Shown: positions 1 through 9,128 of the stretch, in pieces
Layout of the letters: every line of letters begins with the position of its first letter
How positions within the stretch are numbered: the first letter of the stretch is position 1
DNA from: DATHZQ01 sp965216945
GTDB lineage: Bacteria > Actinomycetota > Acidimicrobiia > Spongiisociales > UBA5794
DNA length: 64,000 nucleotides
NCBI GenBank assembly: GCA_965216945.1
Contig: CBDCGU010000003.1
Coordinates: forward strand, 3,844,001-3,908,000
Direction of reading: 5' to 3'
Notes under the pieces: generated by a model
What the model was told of the DNA's origin: nothing
Databases searched by the model: none
Seen by the model: only the letters and a program-made list of their open reading frames with translations
Made by a program: the position numbers and the translations under genes

Positions 1-1
1 C

Positions 2-340
2 GATTTGGCGACACTCGAGGCGGCACTGGCCGAGGACTTCACGATGGTCCTCCCCGGTGGCCGCATCGTCCGGCGGGCCGGCGTCATCGAGGGTATCGCC
101 GGAGGATACGGCCGGGACCCCCACATCCGGATAGCCGTCGACGGCTTCGAGACGTTGGTGCAGCACATGGACTTCGTGATCGGTCGCTATGAGGAGCACC
201 AGCAGACCCACGACTCACCGCCGTCACATCGAGTGAGCACCGTCGTCTTTCGCCGCCGGGCCGGCTCGGGCGCCCTCCGCTGGTTGACCGTGCACGAAAC
301 TTGGGCGGCGCCGGGTGGTCCACCGGGTTCGGTCAGCTGA
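2..340 (+). CDS. SnoaL/DUF4440-like small protein, C-terminal part
   Basis: The reading frame is open from the left edge and ends at TGA 338-340, so the 5' end lies outside the window. The visible 112 residues resemble a NTF2-like (SnoaL/DUF4440) fold: a helix-rich start followed by alternating hydrophobic strands and a closing segment around WLTVHETW, typical of these small cone-shaped domains. Such proteins often bind or isomerise small hydrophobic substrates, but nothing here fixes the ligand. It converges on the acyl-CoA ligase gene with an 8-bp overlap. The family call is by appearance only. Confidence 0.5.
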   Translation, partial: DLATLEAALAEDFTMVLPGGRIVRRAGVIEGIAGGYGRDPHIRIAVDGFETLVQHMDFVIGRYEEHQQTHDSPPSHRVSTVVFRRRAGSGALRWLTVHETWAAPGGPPGSVS

Positions 341-1634
341 CGGGATCCCGATCAGTTGTCTGTTCGAACACTCGCTTCGCCTTTCCCAGCTCGGTCCGAG
401 GCACGCTGCCGGGATCGCCCACGACGACCCTGATACGCAGACGGACCGCCTCTGCAAGACGCGTCTCGAGCCGGGTGGCGATGGCCTCGCGCACGTCGCG
501 CAGCCGGGAGTTGCGGAGCTCTACGCGAGCCTCCAGCTCCGGCAACGTCCCTCGCCGATCGATCACGATCGCATACTGCCCGCCAACGTCCGGGTCGTTC
601 ATCAGCACGGTCTCGATCTGCCGCGGGTAGACGTTCACTCCCCGAATGATCAGCATGTCGTCCGCCCTGCCCTTCAGGCGCCCGATCCTGCGTGTCGTAC
701 GACCGCATGGGCAGCTACCTGGAATGATCCGGGTGATGTCTCCCGTGCGGTAGCGCAACACGGGCTGCGCTTCTTTGGTGAGGGACGTGAGCACCAGCTC
801 GCCCGGTGCGCCCTCCGGCACGGGATCCCCGGAGACCGGATCGACGATCTCGGGGAAGAAGTGGTCTTCCATGACGTGGAGACCGCCCTTGTTCTGCCAG
901 CACTCCTGGGCGACCCCGGGACCGATGATCTCCGACAGGCCGTAGATGTCACAGGCGTGATAGTCGCCGCCCCACGCTGCCTCGAGCTTGGCCCGCAGGC
1001 CCTCGGACCACGCCTCTGCACCGTGGACTCCCCATCGCAGGGAGATACGATCGATCAGTCCGGCAGCGGCGGCCCGTTCGGCCAACAACAAGGCGAACGA
1101 CGGCGTGCACGCCAGACCGGTGGCTCCGAGATCGGCGAGCATCTCGATCTGGAATCCGACGTTGCCACCGGAGGCAGGAACCGCTACCGCTCCCAGCGCC
1201 TCGACTCCGAAGTGCAAACCCAGGCCCCCGGTGAAGAGCCCGTATCCGTAGGCGACATGCACGATGTCGCGCGACGTGCCACCTGCCAGTGCGAGTGCTC
1301 TGGCATTGACCTCGGCGAACACCGCGACGTCGTTGGGGGTGTACGCAACGATGGTCGGTTTGCCGGACGTTCCCGACGAGGCATGCACCCGCACGACTTG
1401 ATCGCGGGGCACGGCAAGCATGTCGTACGGATACGTGTCCCGGAACTCGGTCTTGTCGGTGAACGGCAGCTCGCGGATGTCGTCGATCGATCGAAGGTCA
1501 CCCACCTCCGCCGATTTGGAGCGCCAGTACGGCACCACCGTCCCGCGGACTCGTGCGAGGGTGGCGAGAAGCCGGTCCGACTGCAGCTTGCGCAACTCGT
1601 CGGCGCTCAGCCGCTCCACGTCGAATTGCGCCAT
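333..1634 (-). CDS. paaK: phenylacetate-CoA ligase family protein (AMP-forming)
   Basis: A 433-residue adenylate-forming enzyme that activates an aryl or related carboxylic acid with ATP and CoA. The nucleotide-binding loop SSGTSGKPT lies near residue 87, the acyl-adenylate motif YGLSE near 240, and YRTGD followed by a cysteine-rich CPCGR segment and the hinge GRADDMLIIRGVN in the C-terminal third. This order and the length of about 430 residues fit PaaK rather than the longer FadD type. ATG 1634 is preferred over GTG 1640 because a GGAGG stands 5-6 bases upstream of it. No other phenylacetate catabolic gene is visible nearby, so the true substrate is open. Confidence 0.85.
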   Translation of the reverse strand: MAQFDVERLSADELRKLQSDRLLATLARVRGTVVPYWRSKSAEVGDLRSIDDIRELPFTDKTEFRDTYPYDMLAVPRDQVVRVHASSGTSGKPTIVAYTPNDVAVFAEVNARALALAGGTSRDIVHVAYGYGLFTGGLGLHFGVEALGAVAVPASGGNVGFQIEMLADLGATGLACTPSFALLLAERAAAAGLIDRISLRWGVHGAEAWSEGLRAKLEAAWGGDYHACDIYGLSEIIGPGVAQECWQNKGGLHVMEDHFFPEIVDPVSGDPVPEGAPGELVLTSLTKEAQPVLRYRTGDITRIIPGSCPCGRTTRRIGRLKGRADDMLIIRGVNVYPRQIETVLMNDPDVGGQYAIVIDRRGTLPELEARVELRNSRLRDVREAIATRLETRLAEAVRLRIRVVVGDPGSVPRTELGKAKRVFEQTTDRDPVS

Positions 1635-1894
1635 ATCCACCTCCGGCGGGGATTATGCGTCGGTTCGGGTCGCCGGCCAAGCCGCAGCACCCTCGGCAGC
1701 AGGCTCGACACACCCAAGCCGAGAAGTGCCGTGGTGATGTTCACGAGCTCCCTACCGCCGGTCGAATTGCGCGCCGAGCATCACCCGCCCACCGGCTTCA
1801 CAGGGCCGGCGTGCCGGTTGCGGCACGCCTCAGGCACCCAGCACCGGTCACACGACATCGACGCGGCCTGGCCCGCCTACCCCTCCGTCGTCGG

Positions 1895-2233
1895 CTACTT
1901 CGGTGGCATCTTCGCCGCGTGGTCCAACGCTCGGGCGATCCAGGGAGCGGTTTCGGCGTCGCCGTTCCGCCATGCCTGCGGGATGCTGACGTACTCTCGC
2001 ATCGGTCGGCCGGCCGGACCGAACGCCCCGGATCCTTCGACGGAAGCCAGCTCTGTGCGACTCTGCTCGTCGAGACGGAGGCCCACATCGGCGCCGAACA
2101 ATCCCATGAACATGTTGCCGTTCACGAAGGCTGCCAAGTTGCCGAACATCGGCTTCACATCGACCCGGGGGTCGTCGGGGACGAGGCTCAGGAACCAGTC
2201 CTTGTCGAGGTTCGTCGGCTTTGCGATCTCCAT
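1895..2233 (-). CDS. TfoX N-terminal domain protein
   Basis: A 112-residue protein made of one TfoX-N domain: the KPMFGNLAAFVNGNMFMGLF strand pair at residues 27-46 and the later REYV..P segment are characteristic. Proteins of this type are small and stand alone; in Gammaproteobacteria TfoX regulates competence, but the short actinobacterial homologues have no established function. A GGAG lies 6 bases upstream of ATG 2233. The 254 bases between this gene's end and the ligase start contain no recognisable gene. Confidence 0.75.
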   Translation of the reverse strand: MEIAKPTNLDKDWFLSLVPDDPRVDVKPMFGNLAAFVNGNMFMGLFGADVGLRLDEQSRTELASVEGSGAFGPAGRPMREYVSIPQAWRNGDAETAPWIARALDHAAKMPPK

Positions 2234-2310
2234 GGAATCTCCATCGGTTGCGGGTCCGCCTTCGGCGCACAGCCTCCACCACGAGGTACCCGAGCGGGGA
2301 CGCTACACGC

Positions 2311-3090
2311 TCAGCGACCCCGTCCGACGGTATTGCGCCCGTGGAGACGCCCCACCGCATACGCGGCAGCCATGCCGGCCGCCGCCGACACCATCGCCGA
2401 TGACACCGCCATGACCCGCTTCCTCGTGCGGGAGAAGATGACGATGGGCCAGGCGCGCTCGTAGGCGATCGACTCGAGGGCACCATCCGGATTGACCGCG
2501 ACGGGGTGCCCAACGCATTCCAGCATGGGGAGATCGCTGATCGAATCGCTGTACGCATAACAAGTCGTGAGGTCGTAGCCGCGCTCTGCTGCGAGCTTCG
2601 TGATGGCCTCGGCCTTGCCGGGCCCGTACACAAAGGGACCGTCCAGCTGGTCGGTGAAGAATCCGTCGACGATCACGGCCTTGGTACCGATGGCGCCCGT
2701 CATACCGAGGGCGTCGGCGAGTCCCTCGACGATGCCGATCGGCGAAGCCGAGACGATCCACGTGTCACGATTGGCGTCGTGGTGCATCCTCAGCAGTTTC
2801 TTCGACTCGGGACGGACCTCGTTGACGAGACCCGGAAGCATGGAGCGACCCACCTCGAGGACGCGGTCGACTTCGACCCCGGCGATCTTGTCGAGAAAGT
2901 CCTTGCGGCCACGCTCCACTGCGTCTCCTCCGGTGTCGCCGAGCAGCTTGAAACTCAAGGCGCTGACTCCCCACCGAAACAGCTCGGAGTTCTTGACGAG
3001 ACCGCTGCGCCACGCCTCGACGGCGAACGGGAAGACCGACGCCCCTGAGATCAGGGTCCGATCCAGATCGAAAAAGGCTGCAGAGCTCAT
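2311..3090 (-). CDS. HAD-superfamily IB phosphatase (SerB-like)
   Basis: A 259-residue hydrolase of the HAD IB group. The nucleophile motif FFDLDRTL sits at residues 6-13 (Asp8 and Asp10), the motif II serine lies in WIVSAS and motif III/IV is YAYSDSISDLPML. The C-terminus carries a hydrophobic stretch (VMAVSSAMVSAAAGMAAAY) that may anchor it to the membrane, as in actinobacterial SerB-like proteins tied to lipid metabolism. Likely removes phosphate from a small molecule; substrate not determinable. ATG 3090 is chosen because it begins right before the catalytic motif; the frame stays open further upstream but without conserved sequence. Confidence 0.8.
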   Translation of the reverse strand: MSSAAFFDLDRTLISGASVFPFAVEAWRSGLVKNSELFRWGVSALSFKLLGDTGGDAVERGRKDFLDKIAGVEVDRVLEVGRSMLPGLVNEVRPESKKLLRMHHDANRDTWIVSASPIGIVEGLADALGMTGAIGTKAVIVDGFFTDQLDGPFVYGPGKAEAITKLAAERGYDLTTCYAYSDSISDLPMLECVGHPVAVNPDGALESIAYERAWPIVIFSRTRKRVMAVSSAMVSAAAGMAAAYAVGRLHGRNTVGRGR

Positions 3091-3210
3091 TGGGCAGCAC
3101 GCTAACGCACGTTCGGCGCGACGGCATGGGCTGGAAGGCCCCGCCGAGCGAGCCATCCTTCGCGTTGCCCGCGACTCGACGTGCCCGCGGCCCCGGCGAT
3201 GCACGGCCGG

Positions 3211-4458
3211 TCACCGTGTGCGTCGCTCGACGACCTCCACCCTCGTGATGCGCCGGCCGCGCAGTCCAGCAACCCGGAGCCGTATGCCGTCGGTCTCCAC
3301 CTCTTCGCCGAGCTCCGGGACCCGCCCCATCAGGCCCAGGACGAGACCGGCCACTGTGTTCCACTCACCCGCCGGCAGCGAGATCCCGGTTGCTGCCGTC
3401 ACGTCGGCGACCGTCGTGGCGGCGTCGACGCTCCACAACCCGGGCTCGCGTTCGATCACCGGGGCGACACGCGGCTCTGCCGACATGCTGCCGAGCAACT
3501 CCTCGGCGATGTCTTCCAGCGTGACGATGCCCGCCGTGCCGCCGTATTCGTCCACCACGATGGCAAAGTGCGTATGTGCCTCTTGCATGTCGTCGAGCAG
3601 TCGAAAAACTCGCTTCGACTCGGGGACGACGAGGGCTGGCTCCACCAACGTACCGACCTCGAGGGCTCCCCGCACGTTCTCCGGCAGGGCCACCATGTCC
3701 CTCAGGCGCACCATCCCGAGTGTCTCGTCGAGCGAGTCGCGGTAGACGGCGAGACGGCGGTGGCCAGCATCGAGCGCTATACCGAGGGCCTGCTCGACCG
3801 TGCTGTCCGCAGCCACCCCGACAACGTCCGGACGGGGCACCATGATGTCGTCGGCGCGCTGATCACCAAAGCGAAAGGCTCGCTCGATGAGTTCCCGGTC
3901 GGTTTCGGTGATCTCGCCTTCGCCGGCGGCCATCGAAGCCAAGGTGAGCAGCTCGGACTCGGTCACCGTGGGCGCGGTCTCGATACCCTGGCCCGGCATC
4001 TGCAGGTCGGCGATCCAGACCAAAACGGCAACCACGGGTCGCAGCAGCCAGGTCACCGCCCCGACGAGAGGCGCCACGGCTACGGCGACGCGCTCGGGGT
4101 GTCGCACGGCAAAGGTCTTCGGGATTGCCTCGCCGTAGATGAAGAGCAGCACGGTGAGCAGGATCGAGGCGACCGTGACACCGAGGGATCCGAACCATCG
4201 ATCGGCGAGTATTCCCGTGACGGTTGCCGCGGTGATCTGTGATAGCAGTGCCACGAGCAGAATCGCAGACAGCACCCGCGGGAGGTGATCGACCAGACCG
4301 GCGAGTCTGCGGGCGCCACGCCTGCCTTGCTCCACGAGACTCTCGGCCCGCACCGGCGAGACCCGCAGCAACGCCGTCTCTGCGGCCGCAAAGAACACGG
4401 CTGCGGCAAAGGAGCCGGCGAGTAGGAGCAGAAGCGGCAGGTCCCGGTCGAAGTCCAT
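3211..4458 (-). CDS. DUF21/CNNM-CBS-CorC membrane protein (HlyC/CorC family)
   Basis: A 415-residue integral membrane protein. Residues 1-165 form the DUF21 (CNNM) transmembrane domain with four hydrophobic helices and the GEAIPK motif at 109-114. A CBS pair follows at about 203-330, containing IMVPRPDVVGV and FAIVVDEYGGTAGIVTLEDI, and a CorC/HlyC-type transporter-associated domain ends the protein. Family members are implicated in magnesium or cobalt export and are gated by nucleotide binding to the CBS pair. It stands alone; the name hemolysin is historical. Confidence 0.88.
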   Translation of the reverse strand: MDFDRDLPLLLLLAGSFAAAVFFAAAETALLRVSPVRAESLVEQGRRGARRLAGLVDHLPRVLSAILLVALLSQITAATVTGILADRWFGSLGVTVASILLTVLLFIYGEAIPKTFAVRHPERVAVAVAPLVGAVTWLLRPVVAVLVWIADLQMPGQGIETAPTVTESELLTLASMAAGEGEITETDRELIERAFRFGDQRADDIMVPRPDVVGVAADSTVEQALGIALDAGHRRLAVYRDSLDETLGMVRLRDMVALPENVRGALEVGTLVEPALVVPESKRVFRLLDDMQEAHTHFAIVVDEYGGTAGIVTLEDIAEELLGSMSAEPRVAPVIEREPGLWSVDAATTVADVTAATGISLPAGEWNTVAGLVLGLMGRVPELGEEVETDGIRLRVAGLRGRRITRVEVVERRTR

Positions 4459-4590
4459 CTGCTACGACGGCGCCGCAAGGACACCGGTCGGGACCCGAAC
4501 CATCTCGTCAGCCGCCTTCACGCACGCCAGCCTATTGCCGTTTGGGCCGGTATCACCACTCTGCAGCACCCTCGTAGTGAAGCACCGAGG

Positions 4591-5721
4591 TCACGCCGCG
4601 GGAAGCACCTTCCGGATCTCCTCGGCGATCATCTGCCGCTGGCCGTCCTCGAGGGTCGATCCGCTCGGTAGGCAGAGCCCATGCTCGAACAGCCGGTCCG
4701 CCACGGCTCCACCGACCATCTGACACTCGGCGTAGTAGGGCTGGAGGTGCATCGGCTTCCACACAGGACGCGCCTCGACGTCGAGATCCTCCAGATGCAT
4801 GCGCACCGTGTCCCGATCGGCTCCGGCGAGCTCTGGATCGATCGTCAACGCCGTCAGCCAGAACGTGGAGCGGCTTCCCTCCGGCTCCGGCATGAACTCC
4901 ACGCCGGCAACATCACCAAGCGCCGCCCGATAGAAGCGGTTGTGATCGCGACGGCGTGCGACGCGCCGGCGGAGATCAACGAGCTGAGCGCGACCGACGG
5001 CGGCCAGCAGGTTGCTCATCCGGTAGTTGAAGCCAAGCTCTGTGTGCTGATAGTGCGGCGCCGGGTCGCGGGCCTGTGTCGCCAGGAACCGTGACTTGGC
5101 GGCGTAGTCGGGGTCGTCCGTCACCAATGCTCCGCCGCCGCTGGTGGTGATGATCTTGTTGCCGTTGAACGACAGAGCGGCGGCCTCGCCGAAGCTCCCG
5201 GCGGCGCGGCCCCTGTACGACGCACCGAGCGCCTCGGCGGCGTCTTCGATCAGCGTGACGTCGAAGCGCTCGCACACCGGCTCGATACGGTCGTAATCGG
5301 CACACTGGCCGTACAGATCGACCGTGATGACCGCTTTGATCGGTGCCCGCCCGGACCGTTCCGAGCCGAGGAGCTCCTCCAGCAGATCGGGCGACATGTT
5401 CCACGACGATGCCTCGCTGTCCACGAACACCGGCTCGGCACCGACGTACTTCACGGCATTTGCGCTGGCGGCAAACGTCAGGCTCTGCACGGCCACCCGG
5501 TCCCCCGGACCCACTCCCGCCTGAATCAGGGCGAGGTGGAGCGCGGCGGTGCCCGAGGACAGAGCAACTCCGTGGGCTCGCCCGGTGGCAGCCGCCAGCT
5601 CGGCCTCGAAACCATCCACCTCTGGTCCCAGCGGTGCGATCCACCCGCCGTCAAATGCCCGACCGACTGCGGCGCGCTCGGCGTCACCGACGTCGGGCGG
5701 TGAGAGAAATATCCTGCCCAT
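4591..5721 (-). CDS. DegT/DnrJ/EryC1/StrS family aminotransferase
   Basis: A 376-residue PLP-dependent sugar aminotransferase. SSGTAALHLAL at 55-65 forms the phosphate-binding turn, IEDAAEALGA (Asp160) holds the cofactor pyridine, and the Schiff-base lysine is Lys189 in FNGNKIITTSGGG. Length and motif spacing match enzymes that aminate UDP- or dTDP-keto-sugars for glycans or glycoproteins, such as the PglE/PseC group. No sugar epimerase, acetyltransferase or glycosyltransferase is adjacent, so the pathway cannot be read from context. Confidence 0.85.
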   Translation of the reverse strand: MGRIFLSPPDVGDAERAAVGRAFDGGWIAPLGPEVDGFEAELAAATGRAHGVALSSGTAALHLALIQAGVGPGDRVAVQSLTFAASANAVKYVGAEPVFVDSEASSWNMSPDLLEELLGSERSGRAPIKAVITVDLYGQCADYDRIEPVCERFDVTLIEDAAEALGASYRGRAAGSFGEAAALSFNGNKIITTSGGGALVTDDPDYAAKSRFLATQARDPAPHYQHTELGFNYRMSNLLAAVGRAQLVDLRRRVARRRDHNRFYRAALGDVAGVEFMPEPEGSRSTFWLTALTIDPELAGADRDTVRMHLEDLDVEARPVWKPMHLQPYYAECQMVGGAVADRLFEHGLCLPSGSTLEDGQRQMIAEEIRKVLPAA

Positions 5722-5779
5722 CGCCCGCCATGCTACGCACCACCCGATCGCCTGGAGATGGGTCGCTCGCCCTGTCGAC

Positions 5780-6802
5780 CTACACGAGCGAGGCCATCAA
5801 TCTCAGGAGTGGCGGCGGACCGCTGAGCAACATCGTCGTGATGACGGTGTCCTTCCAGCGCGGCAGCTCCTCGGTGATCTTGGCGACGGGACCGACGAGG
5901 GCGACGTCCTCGACCATCTGCAGCGACACGGCCCCAATGGCCGCCGCCTTGTCCCCCGACAGGTACAGGTCCTGGATACGAGCGCACTCGTCGGCGTAGC
6001 CAAGCCGAGCCAGCACCTCGTAGTGGAAGTTGGCCCCCTTGGCCCCCATCCCACCGACGTAGAGTGCCAGCGTTGGACGGATGGCGTCCGCTGCCGCCTC
6101 GACATCGTCGTTCACGACGACGGGAACGGGACACGCCACCTCGAACGTGTCGAAATCGTGGCGGGCTCCCGCACGGGAGAAGCCCTCGGCCAGTGCATCG
6201 CGATAGAAGGCGTCGCTCTTCGGTGAGAACCAGAACGGCAACCAGCCGTCGCAGATCTCGGCGCTCAAGGCGACATTCTTGGGGCCCTCGGCGGCGAGGT
6301 AGATCGGGAGATCCGTGCGGAGGGGATGCACGGTGGACTTGAGTGGCTTGCCGAGACCGCTGCCACCGTCGAGGGGCAGCTGGAAGTGGCTTCCGCGGTG
6401 CATGACCGGCTCGTCGCGAGCAAGGATCTTGCGGATGATCGCCACGTACTCCCGTGTTCTTCCCAACGGCTTTGCGTACGGCTGTCCGTACCACCCCTCC
6501 ACTACCTGGGGACCCGAAACGCCGAGGCCGAGGATGAAACGGCCACCGCTGAGATGGTCCATGGAGATCGCAGCCATCGCAGTTGCGGCGGGGGTGCGCG
6601 CCGAGATCTGCATGATGGCCGTGCCGAGTTTGATGTCGGTGGTCCCGGCGCCCCACCATGCGAGCGGACTGAGCGCATCGCTGCCGTAGGCCTCGGCCGT
6701 CCAGACCGAGTCGAAGCCGAGCGACTCGGCGACTGCGATGCTCTCTTCGACACCGCCGGGTGGTCCGGCTCCCCAGTACCCCGTCATCAGTCCGAGTCTC
6801 AC
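5780..6802 (-). CDS. LLM-class (F420-type) flavin-dependent oxidoreductase
   Basis: A 340-residue luciferase-like monooxygenase domain protein. It opens with VRLGLMTGYWG, has the barrel strand FDSVWTAEAYGSDA, and the motif DHLSGGRFILGLGVSGPQVVEGWYG typical of F420-dependent actinobacterial members. The GTG start at 6802 overlaps the stop of the upstream selenoprotein gene by four bases (GTGA) and an AAAGGA is placed 6-8 bases upstream, so the two genes are probably translationally coupled and may act in one pathway. Cofactor (F420 versus FMN) is inferred from similarity. Confidence 0.85.
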   Translation of the reverse strand: MRLGLMTGYWGAGPPGGVEESIAVAESLGFDSVWTAEAYGSDALSPLAWWGAGTTDIKLGTAIMQISARTPAATAMAAISMDHLSGGRFILGLGVSGPQVVEGWYGQPYAKPLGRTREYVAIIRKILARDEPVMHRGSHFQLPLDGGSGLGKPLKSTVHPLRTDLPIYLAAEGPKNVALSAEICDGWLPFWFSPKSDAFYRDALAEGFSRAGARHDFDTFEVACPVPVVVNDDVEAAADAIRPTLALYVGGMGAKGANFHYEVLARLGYADECARIQDLYLSGDKAAAIGAVSLQMVEDVALVGPVAKITEELPRWKDTVITTMLLSGPPPLLRLMASLV

Positions 6803-7818
6803 ATCGCGTCCTTTCGCGCCGGCCAGCGGGTGCGGCCACCGGCGGGCCCGCTGCGGTACATCTCTGGCAACTCTACGAGTGCAGGTCCGGATGCCGCGCC
6901 TTCCAGCAGATCGAGAGCCGCAGCTACAACGCGGCGATGCGTGGCGGAATCTCCCGGCGCACCAAGCGGCCGTCCCATCGGATGACGCGTCACCACGGTG
7001 CGGGGAAGCGCCATCGTCTCGGCGACGTGGCGAAACGAGCGGACGAACACGCAAACCGTGGGGTATCCGGCGGCTTCGACGGCGCGCGCAACGTGCCCGA
7101 CCGACACGTGACACACCGGTCACAACGGCACCAGCACCAGGACGTCGATGCGGGCATCAGCGATGCGGTCGATCCATCCCGGTATCGCCTCGCGTCGCAA
7201 CCGTCCCTGCGCCGCGGCTCCGACGAACGAGTACAGCTCAGGAGCGACCTCTCCGATGCGACCTTCCTCGGCCGCAGCCACGAGAGCATCGCGTGGAAAA
7301 GCCACGTTGTGATCGGCGGCGGCGCCGCGGATGTCGTAGCCGCCGTGCCGTACCCGCAGGTCGGCCGCCGGGGTGTCGACCGGTATCACGCTGAGCTCCG
7401 GCGTCGACTTCAAGAACTCGCCGATGCGAGCGACAGCCTCGTCCTGGCTCATGTCCGCTACTCCGAATGGTGCCGGATCGGCCCGTGCGTGGAAGTGGCC
7501 CGAGCTGCTGAGCATCCCGACCCGGCTCTCGGCCAGCGGCTTGGCGAGCGCCGTGAAGGGGGTGTCGTCGTAGGTCCACTGCGCAGGGGCATCGGGGTCC
7601 GGTGCGTAAGCCCGCACCTGCCATTCGTACACGAGGTCGTGAATTGCACTCACGTCGCCGTGATCGAAACTGGCTCCGATCTCGAGGAGCAACTGGTGAA
7701 AGAACTCGCCGGCCTCGTCCGGCGTGAGCCGCTTCAAGAACTTGAAGCTCAGGTCGGTGCGGCTCCCATACGAGAAGGAGTCCTTGAACTCCTCCAGAGT
7801 CTCGCTGCTGTCGGCCAC
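6799..7818 (-). CDS. selenoprotein, glycine/betaine/sarcosine/D-proline reductase B family (in-frame UGA)
   Basis: A 339-residue protein whose reading frame contains one UGA, at 7122-7120, codon 233. The frame is open on both sides, and the residues around the UGA read LVLVPL-U-PVCHVSVGHVARA, the redox motif UxxC followed by a helix, as expected for GrdB/PrdB-type selenoprotein B proteins. Downstream sequence to VCVFVRSFRHVAETMALPR and GRPLG continues the same family. GTG 7818 is the start (GAGAGGTGA upstream). A SECIS-like hairpin follows the UGA directly. Known members reduce C-N bonds with a thiol/selenol; here the substrate is unknown because the protein A and C subunits are not nearby. 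A plain stop codon would instead give a 232-residue truncated protein. No selABCD gene is present in this window. Confidence 0.85.
7084..7116 (-). promoter_or_regulatory. candidate bacterial SECIS hairpin
   Basis: In the transcript, GUGUGU pairs with GCGCGC (six pairs including wobbles), then a single C/U mismatch, then ACGUG with CACGU (five pairs), then U-G and C-G, closing a five-base loop GGUCG. The apical GGUC is the same as in the Escherichia coli fdhF SECIS, and 17 bases separate the UGA from the loop (18 in fdhF). Placement just 3' of the codon is the bacterial rule. The element also encodes the PVCHVSVGHVAR segment. Confidence 0.75.
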
Positions 7819-7920
7819 TGCGTCACCTCTCGATCGCCGGCGACGGTAGTGGCTGGCCGCCGTCGCCATCCAGCCGCACCGGTATTCTGGATTGCACGCC
7901 GCGGAGCTGAGGAGCAGGTC

Positions 7921-9108
7921 ATGCAAGAAGCCGTCATCGTCGCCAGCAAGCGAACCGGTCTCGCCAAGGGCTATCGCGGCTCCTTCAACATGACGCGGCC
8001 GGACGACCTCGCCGCTCACGCGATCCGCGCCGCACTCGACGACGTCCCTCAGATCGAGGATGACGAGGTCGAGGGTGTGCTGCTCGGTTGTGGCCTTCCG
8101 GAGGGCCCGTCCGGCCAGAACGTCGGCCGCATCGCGGCCCTGCGCGCCGGGCTGCCCTCCTCGGTTCCGGGGGCAACGGTCAACCGCTTCTGCTCGTCGG
8201 GCCTCAACACCGTCGCAATGACCGCACACCGGGTGATGCTCGGGGAGGTCGATGTCGCCATTGGCGCCGGCGTCGAGTCCATCACGTTGGTACAGAACGA
8301 CAACTTCCGTAGCGTCGATCTGTACAACGAGCCCCTCACCGAGACGTGGCCGGCGATCTACTACAGCATGGGTCAGACGGCCGAGGTGGTCGCACAACGC
8401 TACGGCATCACCCGCGAGTCGCAGGACGAGTACTCCCTGATGTCGCAACAGCGGGTCGCTCACGCTCAGGAGCAGGGGTGGTATGCGGAGTGCATCGCCC
8501 CGATCAAGGTCGACCGGGCCGTGAAGCACAAGGACGGCACGTTCGAGGTCGAGCACGGCTTCGTCATGGATCGTGACGAGTGCAACCGGCCCAACACGAC
8601 TCTGGAAGGGCTGGCGAGCCTCAAACCGGTGTTCGACGAAAGCGGCACCGTGACGGCCGGAAACGCCTCGCAGTTCGCCGATGGGGCGTCGGCCAACGTC
8701 GTCATGTCGGCAAGACGAGCAGAGCAGCTCGGTATCGAGCCACTTGGCTATTTCCGCGGGTTCGCCACGGCGGGTGTCGACCCCGACGAGATGGGCATCG
8801 GACCCGTCAAAGCCGTACCCAAGCTGCTCGACAAGGCCGGCCTCACACTGGATGACATCGATATCGTCGAGCTCAACGAAGCGTTCGCATCCCAAGTCCT
8901 GTACTGCCAGCGGGAGCTCGACATCCCCGATGAGAGGTTCAATCCGATGGGCGGTTCCATCGCCATCGGCCATCCCTACGGGATGACGGGCGCCCGAATG
9001 GTGGGGCAATTGCTCCGGCACCTCAAGCGCACCGGTGGCCGCTACGGCATCGTCACGATGTGCGTCGGGGGCGGCATGGGCGCCGCAGGACTGTTCGAGG
9101 TCGCCTGA
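7921..9108 (+). CDS. fadA: thiolase family acetyl-CoA acyltransferase
   Basis: A 395-residue thiolase. The acyl-accepting cysteine is Cys91 in NRFCSSGLNTV; NEAFASQ, GGSIAIGHPYGMTGAR (catalytic His) and CVGGGMGAAG (second cysteine, about residue 381) complete the active site. It cleaves or condenses 3-ketoacyl-CoA, most likely in beta-oxidation. A GAGGAGC precedes ATG 7921. The gene is divergent from the selenoprotein operon with about 100 bases between start codons, and a sulfotransferase gene follows 20 bases after its stop. Confidence 0.92.
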   Translation: MQEAVIVASKRTGLAKGYRGSFNMTRPDDLAAHAIRAALDDVPQIEDDEVEGVLLGCGLPEGPSGQNVGRIAALRAGLPSSVPGATVNRFCSSGLNTVAMTAHRVMLGEVDVAIGAGVESITLVQNDNFRSVDLYNEPLTETWPAIYYSMGQTAEVVAQRYGITRESQDEYSLMSQQRVAHAQEQGWYAECIAPIKVDRAVKHKDGTFEVEHGFVMDRDECNRPNTTLEGLASLKPVFDESGTVTAGNASQFADGASANVVMSARRAEQLGIEPLGYFRGFATAGVDPDEMGIGPVKAVPKLLDKAGLTLDDIDIVELNEAFASQVLYCQRELDIPDERFNPMGGSIAIGHPYGMTGARMVGQLLRHLKRTGGRYGIVTMCVGGGMGAAGLFEVA

Positions 9109-9128
9109 AGCTCCCACCACACGCCGTA

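Noticed and set aside
315..2414. 699-codon plus-strand open frame opposite the ligase and TfoX genes
   Set aside because: It lies antisense to the well-supported paaK-like and TfoX genes and its translation is low complexity; a typical high-GC shadow frame.
7120..7122. UGA taken as a true stop with a separate small gene from 7116
   Set aside because: The downstream piece would need a start in the middle of a conserved segment, and the motif U-P-V-C and hairpin fit readthrough far better.
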